From NCBI GenBank assembly GCA_963930775.1, contig OZ005689.1, positions 2,356,001 to 2,420,000 on the forward strand: a DNA stretch of 64,000 nucleotides, read 5' to 3'. Positions within the stretch are counted from its first letter, which is position 1, and each line of letters begins with the position of its first letter. Below, in pieces: positions 31,108-42,994 of the stretch. Position numbers and translations under genes: made by a program. The notes beneath the pieces are model-generated. The model made no database searches and had not been told where the DNA came from. It saw nothing but the letters and a program-made list of their open reading frames with translations. Origin of the DNA: Cliona cf. orientalis. Its lineage: Eukaryota > Porifera > Demospongiae > Clionaida > Clionaidae.

Positions 31108-33689
31108 ATGTTTCAAGTATCAACCCCACTTTCGTTCGACACTGCTACTACAAATATGATTGAACTGGGGCACCCTGCACTGATTATTATTTCTAACTCT
31201 CAGAATGTTAGTGATACAGAAACTTCAATCTCTCGTGATCAGTATTGCAGTGGAACTCACTACTCCAAGGATGATTCAAATTTTGAACCTCGCCTCTCCC
31301 TACCAACGGCAAGTGTCATGGGGAAGATAATAGGGCACAAGGCTTGCACAGATGTGGCTGTGACATCGCTAGGAGAAGGAGTCCAGCTTGTGAAGTTCGA
31401 GCCAAAAGTGTCCGATGAGTACAGTCTTAACGTGTGTTACAATGGACAAAACATTCAAGGAAGTCCTTTTACTATCAAAGCCATTGAAAAAGGAGCTCTA
31501 CTAAATGGACACTGGAGTAGCAAACCATCACCAGTAGTTTCAACTGGAGAACCTGTGAATCTGATCATTCCTGAAGATGTATTTGGATATCACAATCACG
31601 ACATGAAAGAGATGGGAAGAAAGCCGCAAATATCAGTTCGAAATTCACTTGGTGCTGTTTGTGAATCTTCAGTTAGACATTTTCCACACTTAAAGTCAAT
31701 TGCCGTCAGCTTCACACCCGATATGGAGAGCAGCTACTTCATCAAAGCTACACTGTCTGACCCTTCCAATAAAACACCACCATCGAAGATGTTTCTTTTA
31801 TAAGCCAACTCACCAGATGACCTAGCTAATCATTGCTTCATTGACGACAAGGACATGCACATCTTTAAGAAGCCACAGAACTTCTACAGCAATAGTCCAG
31901 TCAGGTTTCGGATACATACACAGAAAATTGTCCACAGAAATAGCGATAAACTAAATGTATTTTGTCAAGGACCAGCAAGAGCCTTGGTTAAAACAATCAG
32001 TAATGACTCATCCCCTGGCATTGAAACTTGTGAAGTGACTCCTTTTGCACCTGGGAAATATCGGATAGACATATTCTGGGGAGGAAAACCCATCAGGGAG
32101 AACCCGTTCTATCTGAGTTTTAAACCCCCACTAAGACGAATTGGGGGTAGTGGGTTAAATCTTGAGCAAGAGAGTCTTCATGTTGGCGTTCCCCACCGAT
32201 TCAGGATGAACTGTCCCCCGAGTCTTGGTCAGGGGGTGCTTAGAATTTCATGCAATCCCCCTTCAGCAGCAGACACAAGTGCCAAACAGATCCAGGTCAA
32301 TGACAAGAATGAGGTCCATTATCAGTGCAAAATCATTCCAAGGTGGGTTGGTCATCACGAGATATGGATCAAATACAATGGGCACCATATCAAAGAGAGC
32401 CCATTTAAAGTACACTTCAAGCCACGTGGAGATGCTACAAAGTGTGCTATGGTATCAAACTCAACTTTTCATCAAGAAGGGGGCAACGTGTGCTTTCAAA
32501 TTTCAACTTCGGGGGCCGGTGAGGGAGTACTGGCTGCCACAGGTGAAGAGGTGGCAAAGAAGCATACGGGTTTGAGGGAACATTTCCAGTAGATGTAAAA
32601 CAACTGTCGCCCGAGCTTTTTGAGATTCAATTCAACCCCGGCACGATGTCTGAATGTCTTCTCTCAATCATGTACGATGATAATAGCATAACTGGCTCCC
32701 CCTTCAAGATGTCATTTTGTGAAGTGAGTCCGCAATGCGAGGCAAGCGGTGAAGGTCTCACATCAGTTCAAGTGGGTGTGTGGAATCGTTTTGTTGTGGC
32801 AACTAATCGTGCAGGACCTGGTGCTCTCCATGTGGTGATTCAGGAAGCCAATAGTGAAGAAAGAGTAAGCCCTGTCGTTACTAGGTTGACGCCAACCCTA
32901 TTGGAGGTGTGCTATCGACCACTGGTACCTGGCAATTATTCCATTGCACTTCAGTGGGGGCAGGTTCCCATTTCAGGAAGCCCATTCCAAGTCAAGTGCT
33001 ACTCTCCTGTGATGTGCTTAAGTGTCATAAAGCAACCTCCAGCGGAACTGTCATTTGGTATTCCCATACGATTTGTATTACGTCCGACTGGTTCTAGACT
33101 TCGACATTCAGGAGTGTTTAATGATGACTTATCGATCGTCGCAACAAATCGGATTGGTGAGAGAATTAAGGGCAGAGTTTCGCTGGATAAAAGCAATGGT
33201 GAATTTGAATACACAGTCCTTCCACGCTCAAGGGGACAGTACAAAATCAACATTCAGTGGAAGGGGGATCACATAAGAGGAAGCCCCTTTAATATCAACA
33301 TAATTGCTCCACCCCTGCCCGAGAACGTACGTGTGCACTGCCTCAAGAGATCTGTAGTTGTTGGAAAAGAGAGTAAATTTTGGATCGATACAAGCAGAGC
33401 AGGACCAGGCCTCCTCTCCATCTCCGTATGTGGCCTGGAGCATCCATTCAAAGTCCATTCGTCTAGTGATTCAGCCAACCCTTGGACAATTATGAGCCAA
33501 TTTTGCCCCACCCACACTGGAGAGTACATCATCAACATGATGTGGTCTGGTGAACACGTTTCAGGGAGTCCATTCTCACTCACAGTAACTGACAGAGAGG
33601 AGAAAGGTATGGCTGTGGGTGGAGCTATGAATGAGTGCTGCTCAGGCTATGATAATGAAAATCTTGAAGAAGGGGTGACCTTTTTCTAG
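31108..33689 (+). pseudogene. Filamin-type immunoglobulin repeats in one long exon, with one stop and one frameshift
   Basis: About eight filamin repeats, each ending in the signature (G/E)(S/N)PF: NIQGSPF, IRENPF, IKESPF, ITGSPF, ISGSPF, IRGSPF, VSGSPF, with GAGxGxL-type starts (AGPGALHV, AGPGLLSI). Filamins cross-link actin and bind membrane receptors. The reading is continuous from ATG 31108 except for a TAA at 31801-31803, after which the same frame continues (ANSPDDLANHCF...), and a one-base shift at about 32548-32556 (GGTGAAGAGGTGGCAAAG), after which the third frame runs GKEAYGFEGTFPVDV to TAG 33687. No introns, no N-terminal actin-binding domain and no coiled coil or RING/B-box exons were found nearby. 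It could be a filamin-domain gene with two sequencing errors, or a young pseudogene. The repeat region itself is unmistakable. Confidence 0.75.
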
Positions 33690-33888
33690 CTACTATTATA
33701 CTACCTATCAGTATCATTCTAAGATCAACAAACTTAATATCCATGATAGTGGAAATTATTACTATGGTTTATTAGTGTTACTGACCTGAGCATAAATATA
33801 AATAGTATAGAATCATGATTGGTTATCATGGAATGCAATCACTTCGTGACCATCACTTTTTCTTTGGAGGATTATTGTAGGATTAATA

Positions 33889-33970
33889 TAGCCTCGTCCC
33901 CAGGCCACTCCCGATTTTTCAACGTTGCATGCAACATTGAAAAATCGGGAGTGGCCTGGGGACAAGGCTA
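33889..33970. repeat. Near-perfect 82 bp palindrome
   Basis: TAGCCTCGTCCCCAGGCCAC pairs with GTGGCCTGGGGACAAGGCTA around a TTGCATGCAA centre. The tip TAGCC(T)(T/C)GTCCCCAGGC is the end of the long fold-back at 45066-45619, so this is a miniature member of that family, 200 bp past the filamin-type frame. Confidence 0.85.
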
Positions 33971-35040
33971 ATCCCCATTTGTAGTTTTACTACCTTCGGG
34001 TAATACCAAATTACATTAAAAGTTACCATGAAACCTATGTTTAGGCCATACCAATTTGCTGTTTTGTTTCTCGGACAAACAGGAGCTGGAAACAGACCAG
34101 GGTGGTCGGTATGAAAATAAAAAAAAACTAATTAACAGGAGGTGTGGCCGAGCAAATCGTGAGCATCACCAGTCTATCATTTTAGTAGTGAATTCTTGCA
34201 TTCTAGAGCAGTTTTGATGATCGTTGAGCTTATAGCACTATCAGTAGCAGACCAAGAGTGCTCTTTCTACAGAGTACTCCTGGCCTGTCACTACCATAAT
34301 GTGAGGAATGTTAATTAAAAAAATTTTATTTTCTTTTAAAACAGCAAAAAATAGATCTGCCGAATCTGGGGGCTGGTGCCCCCTAGTCTCGTGCCCAGCC
34401 TCTTTATCACACACGGAAAAAACATCTGGTGAAACGCGTATTCAATTTTGGTTCCATACGTACGTGACGTATTCTGACACGGGCACAATGAATGTCATAA
34501 GCGATGGCGCAATCACTGTTTAATATTATTATTCGCGCAAAGTGTTTGAAAAGCACCTACCGTAGCCTATGGCGCCAGCGGGATCCTTGGACAGTGGAGT
34601 CCGAGTGCTATGCTTGTCTCGTTGCCTGATCTAGGTAAGCTTTCAAAAAGAGGAAAAATTTTTCCTGGTAGACTAAAGAGAGATAAATAGCTACATTCTT
34701 GCCGGCTAAAATGTAGCTTACCACTTTCGCCTAAACTTTACAGACACTAGCATGATTCAAACGTGGGATAGCTTCGATGATCGCTTGCTGAATTTCAGTC
34801 TAGCCGTCCAACAACTACATGTAGCCATCTCCTACAAGTAAAGTACATGAAGTACAAAGTACACGGTGAAGCATCGCAATCTTTTCTTGATGACGTAGCA
34901 CCGTTCTGCAGCTTGCATGCATATGGCTGTAGGTGTATCTTGATCGATGACAGTAACTAGCTGTCTGCAGTCTAGCAACCTGGCCAGTTTACTTGTTTTA
35001 AGGAATAACAGCTCACACACATCAGCACAATTTGTATAGG
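33971..35040. other. No gene recognised
   Basis: Includes a TAGTCTCGTGCCCAGCC end (34384) related to the elements at 11741-12088. No exon supported. Confidence 0.45.
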
Positions 35041-35197
35041 TAATAGTGAGGTTGTATGTTGAATTTGGGTAAAATAGCACTCTGAAATAGGTATTTGGTT
35101 CAAAAATTGTACGAGCGATAGCGAGTACAATTTGATGAACCAAATGCCTATTTCGGAGTGCTATTTATCCAAATTCAACATACGACCTCACTATCAC
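35041..35197. repeat. Hairpin element with ~70 bp arms
   Basis: TAGTGAGGTTGTATGTTGAA at the left pairs with TTCAACATACGACCTCACTA at the right; inner parts (AATAGCACTCTGAAATAGG / CCTATTTCGGAGTGCTATT) also pair. GGGTATTTCAA and TGCCTATTTCA motifs continue to about 35280. Confidence 0.85.
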
Positions 35198-35559
35198 AGG
35201 CTAATAGTATACATACACAAAGTCAGATGGGTATTTCAACTCAGAAGGGTATTTCAAACTCAGGTGCCTATTTCACTTGTAATACTTGTAATTGGTATAC
35301 AAGATTTGTACACATCAAAGTACAAGACTTAGTAGCTATACTATTATAATAATCACTGCATGAGCACTCCAAAACGTCATTTTCACAAAACTACTATTCC
35401 ATTTAACACTAAACTTGACTTGTGACTCACATTGCATGCACAATTTTGGCATTATTAACCATCAACGTAACAGTATAAGCACTGTTTTAATATGCTGAAT
35501 TTGAGCCGAGCGTTTTGCACTTTAGTGCTCTAGTTGTATTGGTAAAGTAGTATTAGCTA

Positions 35560-35850
35560 CATGGAAAGATTTTACGTGAGGTCAGAGGTCACATATAAAG
35601 CCCCCCAGATGATTATCTTGTGTTGGTAAGTTAGTATTACATGGAAAGATTTTACGTAAGAACTTTGACCTTACATAAAATCTTCCCATATAAAGTGATA
35701 AATGTATAAACACTGGGAATACTTTACATGTGATGTAAAATCCTCCCATAATTACACATGTAGATCATGGGAGAAGTCACATAAAATCTCCCTATGATTA
35801 ATCCAAGGGAGAAGTCACGTAAAATCAATCAGGCTTCCCGGCATGATAGA
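35560..35850. repeat. Scattered GATTTTACGT / GTAAAATC repeats
   Basis: AAGATTTTACGT occurs at 35569 and 35648 and its inverse (ACGTAAAATC, ATAAAATCTTCCC, GTAAAATCCTCCC) four more times to 35828. Similar motifs lie at 13090-13230 and 14600. Irregular spacing; probably a degraded inverted-repeat element. Confidence 0.5.
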
Positions 35851-35940
35851 ATCATGGTAATTTTCCTACTTTTATGTATATAAAGATCTGTAGGACATAA
35901 AGTACATTTCCAATACCGTTCCGTTACTTTTTTCCAATAG

Positions 35941-37099
35941 ATGTTCAGATTAAACTCACGCCCTATTTGGAAGCGGTGCAGCATCAAAATGCTCAGATTT
36001 TTGTGATGACTGGCAACATAGAGCAGGGGAACGAAGTGGTATCAACCTTCAGGCGGACTCAAATGCATCTTCTAGTGATTCCTTCTCAAAAGGAGGTTAT
36101 GGACACAGGATCACAACTTCAAGCGAAGATTTGGCCACTCCTGTGGAATAACCTCCATATTGAAAAAGAGTAAGAACTTGATTAGAGAGAGAGAGAGAGA
36201 CTCAGAGAGAGAAAGAGAGAGAGAGAATCCTGCACACATGCGCAAAAGATAATTGCACAATTGCTGTGTCTGCGTCAATGCGAAAATGGCCCGATCTGGA
36301 GGTACATGTAGGTACCTGGGCGAGTCATAACGGCAATCAAACACGGCAAAAACTGGCTTAGATTGCTTTGGAATCGAATGATACAGGCCACGAGGGCTAA
36401 AGATTCTTGGTTTAGTGTTGTACAACTGACTACGTAGGTGTCTTCTGCTCATGCATGTCACTAGTCTCATGATCATGACCAGATCACAATGTTTAGAATC
36501 AAATAGTGTGTAGGGAAGCTGTATGTCCCACCGTTGGAAAATAACATTAGCTATCTATATAGATAATTGGAACCTGGAGTGAAATTTGTGTGTTCTTTAA
36601 TAAGTCTCAATTCCTCTCATTGACCTTTTTCTTACATACATGTACCATATTGATTCAGCGTACCACAGTTGGCTATTGCTGAGCACTTTTTTTTTACCTA
36701 TTATAATTATTCCAGGAATTTCGACCAAGAAACTCCAATGGATATCGATACTGGTGGGACACTAAGCAATGTCAGGAATGTTCACAAGTGTAAGTCTTAG
36801 CTACCAATATTTATTGAGTTCATGTAGCTATAGATCTGATGGTATTTTTGTTTTAATTCGACACAGACCAAATTATGTTCAGTCCCAGTTTAGAGGTTGT
36901 ACGTAATAACTTACCACAGCCGGCTGTGATTGTTGTGATGATCGGTGATGTTCTCCATGAGGGACGAGTGGTGGAAAACTTGAGGAGGATAAAAATGCAT
37001 CTTCTAGTGAATCCTTCCCAGAAGGAAGTTATGGATGCAGGGGCACAACTTCAAGCACAGATTTGGCCACTCCTGTGGCAGAACTTCACCTATCGGTAG
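35941..37099 (+). CDS. Unrecognised protein with a duplicated ~75-residue domain, plus-strand copy (5' incomplete)
   Basis: Three exons in phase: 35941-36169, 36716-36789, 36867-37099 (TAG). They correspond one to one with 12613-11062 on the other strand, including donor and acceptor positions. Domain 1: QIKLTPYLEAVQHQNAQIFV ... MHLLVIPSQKEVMDTGSQLQ ... PLLWNNLHIE. Linker: DQETPMDIDTGGTLSNV. Domain 2: NNLPQPAVIVVMIGDVLHEG ... MHLLVNPSQKEVMDAGAQLQ ... PLLWQNF. Relative to the minus copy, domain 1 lacks three residues (9 bp) and domain 2 lacks one codon at the end, so both copies stayed in frame. Introns share recognisable sequence too (GA tract at 36184, TGCACAATTGCTGTGTCTGCG). Upstream exons not found. 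Function unknown. Confidence 0.65.
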
Positions 37100-37412
37100 T
37101 GGAGTTAGAATTTGTAGTGTGATTAACTAATGAGTGCTAGCAGAATGACTTGCAGCATTTTTCTTAACAGACACATGTAATGGCTTAAATTTTGTTGTGT
37201 ATAAAGTCTCATGGCATGCATCTATTGAAAAGAGACTGAGAGAGGTCAAGAATAATTAAAAGAATGGGAAAGAGAAAGAGAGGTGCCTGAGGGAGATCGA
37301 GTAGGGCCAGTGACAGTGTAATTTCATTACATTAATTTTAGCACATTTGTTCATATCTATTCCTCAGTGGATCTCATCAGGAGGTGGCTAGACCCACTCC
37401 CCCTCTCCTATT

Positions 37413-37719
37413 CATAGGCGGAGGAATATGTCAGGAGTAGGGGGGGGCACAAGTTACCATGTGCAATCCTTAATTTTAATCATTCATTCTTTTATAATAG
37501 CTAATGTGACCTGGTCCAGGGTTTGTTTGCCTGACTTACTCAAAATACCAGAATCAAACAACAATGGTGGTCATACGTAGTATTGATAGCATGTGTTTAC
37601 ATGGCTTCAGTAGTTCTGGAAGGGAGGAGAGCACTGTCCCTACTTCAGGCTGGTTGGGGAGCACGTGCCCCTGGTGCCCCCCCCCCCCCCCCCCCCCAGG
37701 CCTGCTTCCGCCACCTATG
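37413..37719. mobile_element. CATAGGCGGCGGAA-family element, copy 2
   Basis: Begins CATAGGCGGAGGAATATG and ends CTGCTTCCGCCACCTATG, with a C17-19 run just inside the right end. It starts exactly where homology between the inverted gene copies stops (CTCTCCTATTCAT). Confidence 0.7.
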
Positions 37720-37729
37720 CTACCCCATA

Positions 37730-38010
37730 CATGCACGCATGTGCAGCAAGGGGTAAAGCAGTACAATTGATTTGTCTGTCGATCATCAGCACAAAAATCA
37801 CCAGATCTCGAGATCTAGGCATTTGAGCGACTAGTAAGTGCAACAAATCCATAGAAATCATATGATTCGAAGCATTATGCTTCATTATGCTTTGAATCGT
37901 TGGCAAGGCCCATGAGCATCACAAAACTGCATTTTGTTGGCCATGCCTATCAACTACTCCCATATGCTTCCTGCTCATGCACACAACTTGGCATTATCTA
38001 TGAATCTTCG
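37730..38010 (+). mobile_element. Fragment of the ACCCCGCG...GAGCTCTAG family
   Basis: GCAAGGGGTAAAGCAGTAC, TTTGTCTGTCGATC and ATCAGCACAAAAATC follow the order seen at 13300-13400. The right half is not recognisable. Confidence 0.5.
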
Positions 38011-38067
38011 ACGGTAATGGTTGCACACAAATAACTAGCATTAGATCAAGTCTCCTATTATACAAAA

Positions 38068-38175
38068 CTATTTCAGTACTTATCTGAACAATTGGAAGAG
38101 TCTCCATACATCATTGAATGAATTATAGATGAGAGCAGGGGCCACCTTCATTATGGAGGGCTCTCGTAGGTCACA
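38068..38175 (-). pseudogene. Orphan third copy of kynureninase exon 12
   Basis: 108 bp matching 43102-42995 and 27012-26905, preceded by the same acceptor context (CTCCAG). It reads CDLREPSIMKVAPALIYN... then a premature TAA replaces CAA four codons before the usual stop. No other kynureninase exon lies nearby. Confidence 0.88.
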
Positions 38176-38461
38176 CTGGAGGGAGTGTGTTCGAGTATTT
38201 TAACATGTACATATGTGTATGTATGTATGTTCATAATATCAATGTGTACACATGAGCATAATTATTATGAAGTATAGCATAATTATATTATGAATGACAT
38301 CGTGTGTATATGTTGTACAACACACATGTACATACATAATAATATTATGTGTTGGTAGTTGCCTAGCTAGCAAACTAAGTTTTTATAGGCAATTTGCAGG
38401 CTATGGGAAGGGGGCGGGTCATCATAAAGATGAACAGATCGAGGTCATGCAACTACCAATA

Positions 38462-38530
38462 AAAAGTTATCTGACAGTAATTGGGGTGCATTCGACCACG
38501 TATCTCATGCATCCCAATTACTGTCAGATA
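38462..38530. repeat. Short palindrome
   Basis: TATCTGACAGTAATTGGGGT pairs with CCCAATTACTGTCAGATATA around a loop of about 20 bp. Confidence 0.75.
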
Positions 38531-39315
38531 TAACTATTATAATAATATGTGTGTATGTGTGTGCTATGAGAGCCTATGGCTCTCACAAGTATATGTATAG
38601 TTACAGTGACTATACATACAGGCAGAGGTAGAGGATTCATGGTCTCTAGGGAAAATATATATCATTGCACATCAATTAATTTGTTTTCATTGCACTGCAC
38701 TGCCCACACTTATAGCTATATCTGCTCAGTGACAAATATCAAAACGTACACAAGTTCAGGGCTGCTAAAGAGCTATTTCGACATGACAGCAAGGCTGAGT
38801 TGCTGTACCTTGAATCGCGATCGTCAAAGTTCAATACCAAAGGCTATGGTGAGGAGCTATAGGGGAGTAGTAATTGCATGGTCAATCATGTTTATACAGT
38901 AAAATAAATCACTGCTAGAGAAAATAGAGTGACTTGGACATAAAAAGGATACTAGCCCAGGTATACAATCAACATGTAGCTATCTACGGTGGTCCAATCC
39001 CAGCATGGTAAGCTGTAAAGTAAACATCATGAAGTGAAAGGCTGGATAAATTAAGTATGGAAGCCATGATTATACTATAACTATATCGATATGAGGTATG
39101 ATGGTCATTTATGATTTATAGCTAGTCATCAACTTAACTTCCACTCTTATTCTAAGTTATAATATTATTATTATAACAACAAAGCTTGTTTTAACTCCCA
39201 TCAGTGGAATTACCTGAGCTATGAGGTTTCGTAAAGACTTTAGTTTACTTTGGCTACAGACATGCTCAGCTTATCTGATTCAGTGGTTTGTCTAATAATT
39301 TATGTACATAGCTAT
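38531..39315. other. No gene recognised
   Basis: A 108-codon frame at 38576-38902 has no recognisable domain and lies in simple AT-rich DNA; not called. Confidence 0.4.
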
Positions 39316-39797
39316 ACAGTGGAACCCCTCTAAAGCGGACACCATTGGGACCAAAAATTTTGTCCGCTATAGCGAGGTGTCCTTAGCTTAGGGATTTAAT
39401 AGTGGTTGACCACGCCCCTCCTACAATCACTGCCAGCTATGATAAAGCACTACTGTGGACAACAAAAAAGACCGTATTAATGAGTGATCTGTCAACTGAC
39501 AGCTCCTAAGCAAAAATTTGAGACATATTTCGACTTTACTGTAGTTACTGGTCGCTGAAACCAACCAATTTTGATGGTGGGTGTGGCCTAACTGTCCGTT
39601 ATGCGAGGTTATTCACTATTGCACAGGCTCGAACGGGACCAAAATAAGTGTCCGTTATACGGAATAGCAGGGTGTCCGCTGTTGAGGGGTTCAAATGTAT
39701 TGAAATCTATGGAAATACAATCCGGACATTCAGAATTGTCCATTATATCGCAGGTGTCCGCCGTTGAGGGGTGTCCGTTAAGCAGGGTTCCACTGTA
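39316..39797. mobile_element. CAGTGGAACCCC MITE, copy 1
   Basis: Ends ACAGTGGAACCCCTCTAAAG and GCAGGGTTCCACTGT, TA-flanked, with GTGTCCGCTGTTGAGGGG-type repeats inside the right end and GTCCGCTATAGCGAGGTGTCC inside the left. Tc1/mariner-like ends. Same family, inverted, at 43266-43722. Confidence 0.85.
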
Positions 39798-40574
39798 TTA
39801 TATAATGTAAAAAATGAATAATGAACCTCACTATAGCTACATGGTTGTTACCATGTCACTGTAATGATATAACACAAATTTAAACACTGTTATAGCCATG
39901 CAATGTGCATGCCGGAAGGACTCATTTTATACAAATGGGATATGCCACCAAGCCGTACTAGTACGTCTGAAATTCTAAGTGCACGAGCAATAAGTAAGCT
40001 CTAGCTATAAAATTAGTAATGACTTTTATAGTTTTTTTAATTAGCTACACATCACAATAAGCTAGCTACGTTATACAATGAGCCCTATTCAACCAATTGG
40101 GGGTAGCGTCACTCTGACCTGCTCATAATTAAGTACATTTGTGGATGTCCCAGTGACTGTGGATGCTCAGTTAAGTGGTCCAGCTGGGAGACCACTGACT
40201 AACACTACAGTATAGCTACAAGTCTAGATTCAGCTCCACTGCTACAACCACAATCAGTTCATTCACAAGGGAGCAATCTGAAACCTATATATACATGCAT
40301 AGCAATTATTGCATCACCATTTCTATTTCTTACTGGCAGTGCCCTACAAACTTTGGTGTGCAGCAACAATTAACTGCTACAGCACGTGCATGCACATATA
40401 CCTATACGTCATAAGTATTTCCCAATATTACGCCAAATAAAGCGCATGCTAGGCTACCGAAGATCGATCTCAAGATGGGGAGTGAGTTTATCATCGCTTT
40501 GCTGTGGACGTTCGTGAATATTATTGCAAATAATTCTATATAATCTGATACACAGGTACCAGTGTATTCTTTAG
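39798..40574. other. Mostly unassigned; possible signal-peptide exon
   Basis: At 40474 ATGGGGAGTGAGTTTATC opens a short frame, MGSEFIIALLWTFVNIIA, resembling a signal peptide and lying 100 bp before the exon at 40575. No donor with the right phase and a good consensus joins them. Confidence 0.2.
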
Positions 40575-40821
40575 GGTGTACTGTATACCAGTAAATAATT
40601 GGCTCCACTGGCCAGGTCAGCCTGCGTATCAAGTAGGTTGTATTGGGGAGTTATTGATGGGAGGCCATGTGATAGACACTGTAAATCAAGAAACTATTTT
40701 GACTATTCGTCCAAATGAAGACCCTGATGAAGCAGTGATCAGAAAGCAATGGGAGATCAAGATTGAGCTGGAGAGAAAGCTGTGGCTGAGATTCATCGCT
40801 AGGTGTCAAGGACAACAGTGA
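40575..40821 (+). CDS. Candidate terminal exon of an unrecognised gene
   Basis: After a TATTCTTTAG acceptor the frame reads VYCIPVNNWLHWPGQPAYQ ... then an acidic/basic helix-like end (DEAVIRKQWEIKIELERKLW) and TGA at 40819. Composition is protein-like and the frame is open back to the acceptor in phase 2. No domain recognised and upstream exons are unclear. The same stretch is open on the minus strand but that frame lacks protein-like composition. Confidence 0.35.
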
Positions 40822-41386
40822 AAAAATAAACTGCATGTGCACAAGTATGGACCAATAACACGAGATAGCTAGCTAGCTATAAGTGCTAGCTCTTTCCCTT
40901 AGTTACTGCTAGAAAGATCTAGAGCTACATAAGGTTTGATTATTTTTCTTGACAATGTGTTTTATGACATGTGGCTGTTAAAAGCCAAACTGATGTGGAT
41001 TGGCTGCTGGAAAGATAAGGAGGGAAGGGGAGGCTAATATGCACATGTGGGAGAGGGGAGTGCTAGCTAACTGCAAGAGCTAGAGAAAAAAAAATTTTTG
41101 TGATAATACTTTCTTAAAAGGTCAAAGGCACTTTTCATCGTAGATATGCAGGAAGGTCACTAAAGAGTGGTAAGAGCACCTTATAAAATTTAAGTTGTTT
41201 TGCACTGATTTGATAACCACAGTAAATGCCGTTTAGTGTTTCACCACATGCACAACACCACTCTTCGATTTTATTCCTCAGTCTAGTGACTTTCCTATCA
41301 TGCCATAATAATCATAGGGGGTCGGTGGACTCCATATTAAAGTAAGGATGGCCCAAACAATACAATTATTAGCTATAGCTATAATG

Positions 41387-41680
41387 TCAAAAAATCTCAG
41401 CGGCATAGGTGTTGAATTCACAATTTCTAATTAAGGTAGCTACATACATGTAAGCGTGGTTTTCGGCTGATTTCCTATCCATCAAGATAAAACAACTAGC
41501 TATCGCCGGGTAGAAGCGGGGTGGTAAATATGACCTCTTGGCAATCTTTTCTTCTGGATCTTGACTGACACTCTTTGAACTTTGTTTTGGCACAGAACGG
41601 TTCCATTTTGTACGGTGCGGCACATTTCTGTTAGCTAGCTATGTGGATTGTCTTCTCCTTCTGTAGCTAACGATGACATT
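41387..41680 (-). CDS. Weak candidate exon(s), minus strand
   Basis: Minus-strand reading VPHRTKWNRSVPKQSSKSVS ... EEKIAKRSYLPPRFYPAIA is polar and protein-like. A short upstream frame, MSSLATEGEDNPH, begins near 41680 after GAAA, in another phase, with CTAGCTAACAG as a possible acceptor between them. No domain; may be chance. Confidence 0.22.
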
Positions 41681-42002
41681 TTCGCTGTCCTTGGTTGAAG
41701 GTTCATATGATTTGTATCTTATTCTGGCATGACACACTGATGCTCAGTTCAAGAGCGGTGCACTGCGAGCACTTTAGTAGCTACCTATAGCCCAATCGAT
41801 TCACAGCCGGGGCCCGGGCCGGGCGTGAACCGGCCCAGGTCAGGTGACTTTCTCAGAAAAGAAAATAATTCATCTATGAAGACAGAATTTGAAATACATA
41901 TAGACACCATTGACCTTAACAAGTTTGAATTGGAAGTCACATGACCCGGCTGTGACCTTTCCACATGTACTAGAGTGCTCAGGCACGAATATGCAGTATT
42001 AC

Positions 42003-42257
42003 AGCGGTCAAAATTAGCCTGGTTTAAAATCACCTTAATGGATCCATTGAATAGAATTTCTTTTAAACTTTAGCAGTCCACCGCGTTTTTTATCAAAAAA
42101 GGTAAGTAGCAGAGTAATAACGGATTTCTAATTAAAGCGCACTTCAAGTCAAGTTAGGTACTATTAGGTATGCAGAAAACTCTCATGCAGCTGCTTACCG
42201 TCAAAGTTTAAAAGAAATTCTATTCAATCGATCCAAGTAAGGTGAACTTTGACCGCT
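42003..42257. mobile_element. AGCGGTCAAA inverted-repeat element
   Basis: AGCGGTCAAA ... GAATAGAATTTCTTTTAAAC at the left is mirrored by GTTTAAAAGAAATTCTATTC ... TTTGACCGCT at the right; arms about 65 bp with one gap. Confidence 0.8.
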
Positions 42258-42516
42258 CAGCTGTAACTGCATATAAATAATTTCATGATTTTGATGTCCA
42301 CATCTGAGCTAAGCGTCCGACACTGATCATGCGGCATATAGCTATATGACCTCCAAATTAAAGTTGGCATAGTCGCATGCATGCATGCACATATTATGCT
42401 TAAATCATTGATATCTTGCTGTATCTGCACTTTTATAGTCTGCAGCAGTATAGAATTTGCATTACAAAATTTGCATACTATGATCATCGTGACCCGGTGT
42501 GCTTATGGGACAGGCC

Positions 42517-42600
42517 TTAATAGGTATACGTACATCCCTACATCGTTTGTTCGCATACTTTTTAGTCCTACCATCCCTACTTGATCCTTCAACCTATTAT
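42517..42600. repeat. Single end of the GATGAAGTAGGGATGG element family, inverted
   Basis: TACATCCCTACATCGTTTG ... CCTACCATCCCTACTTGATCC corresponds to the right arm of 18380-18712. The partner arm was not found. Confidence 0.55.
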
Positions 42601-42994
42601 TGCTTTTGTACTTGTAAAATTATGTCAATATTATACTTTAGTATTAATTATGGTCAGAAAATTTATGGAATTTCATTCAAGACAAAATAAATTTTTATAT
42701 TTACTATTATATTAAATAATGGTCAATTTTTCTGGTATGGTCAAATAATTATTGTTTGTACGGCATAAAATTGATCATATGAAAAAAATCGAACATAATA
42801 TTTTGTCATGAATAGGAATTTGCTGAGTAGGACACAGGTTTAAAAATAATATTATTAGTATAAAATAATGTTTGTCTTATATGTATCGTAAGCTACCTCA
42901 TGTACAATGTAACATCAATAACTAGATACATGCACAACGCTATATTCAAACAATTGGCACTAGTATTATATTTACCAATCAAGAAACAAGTCAC

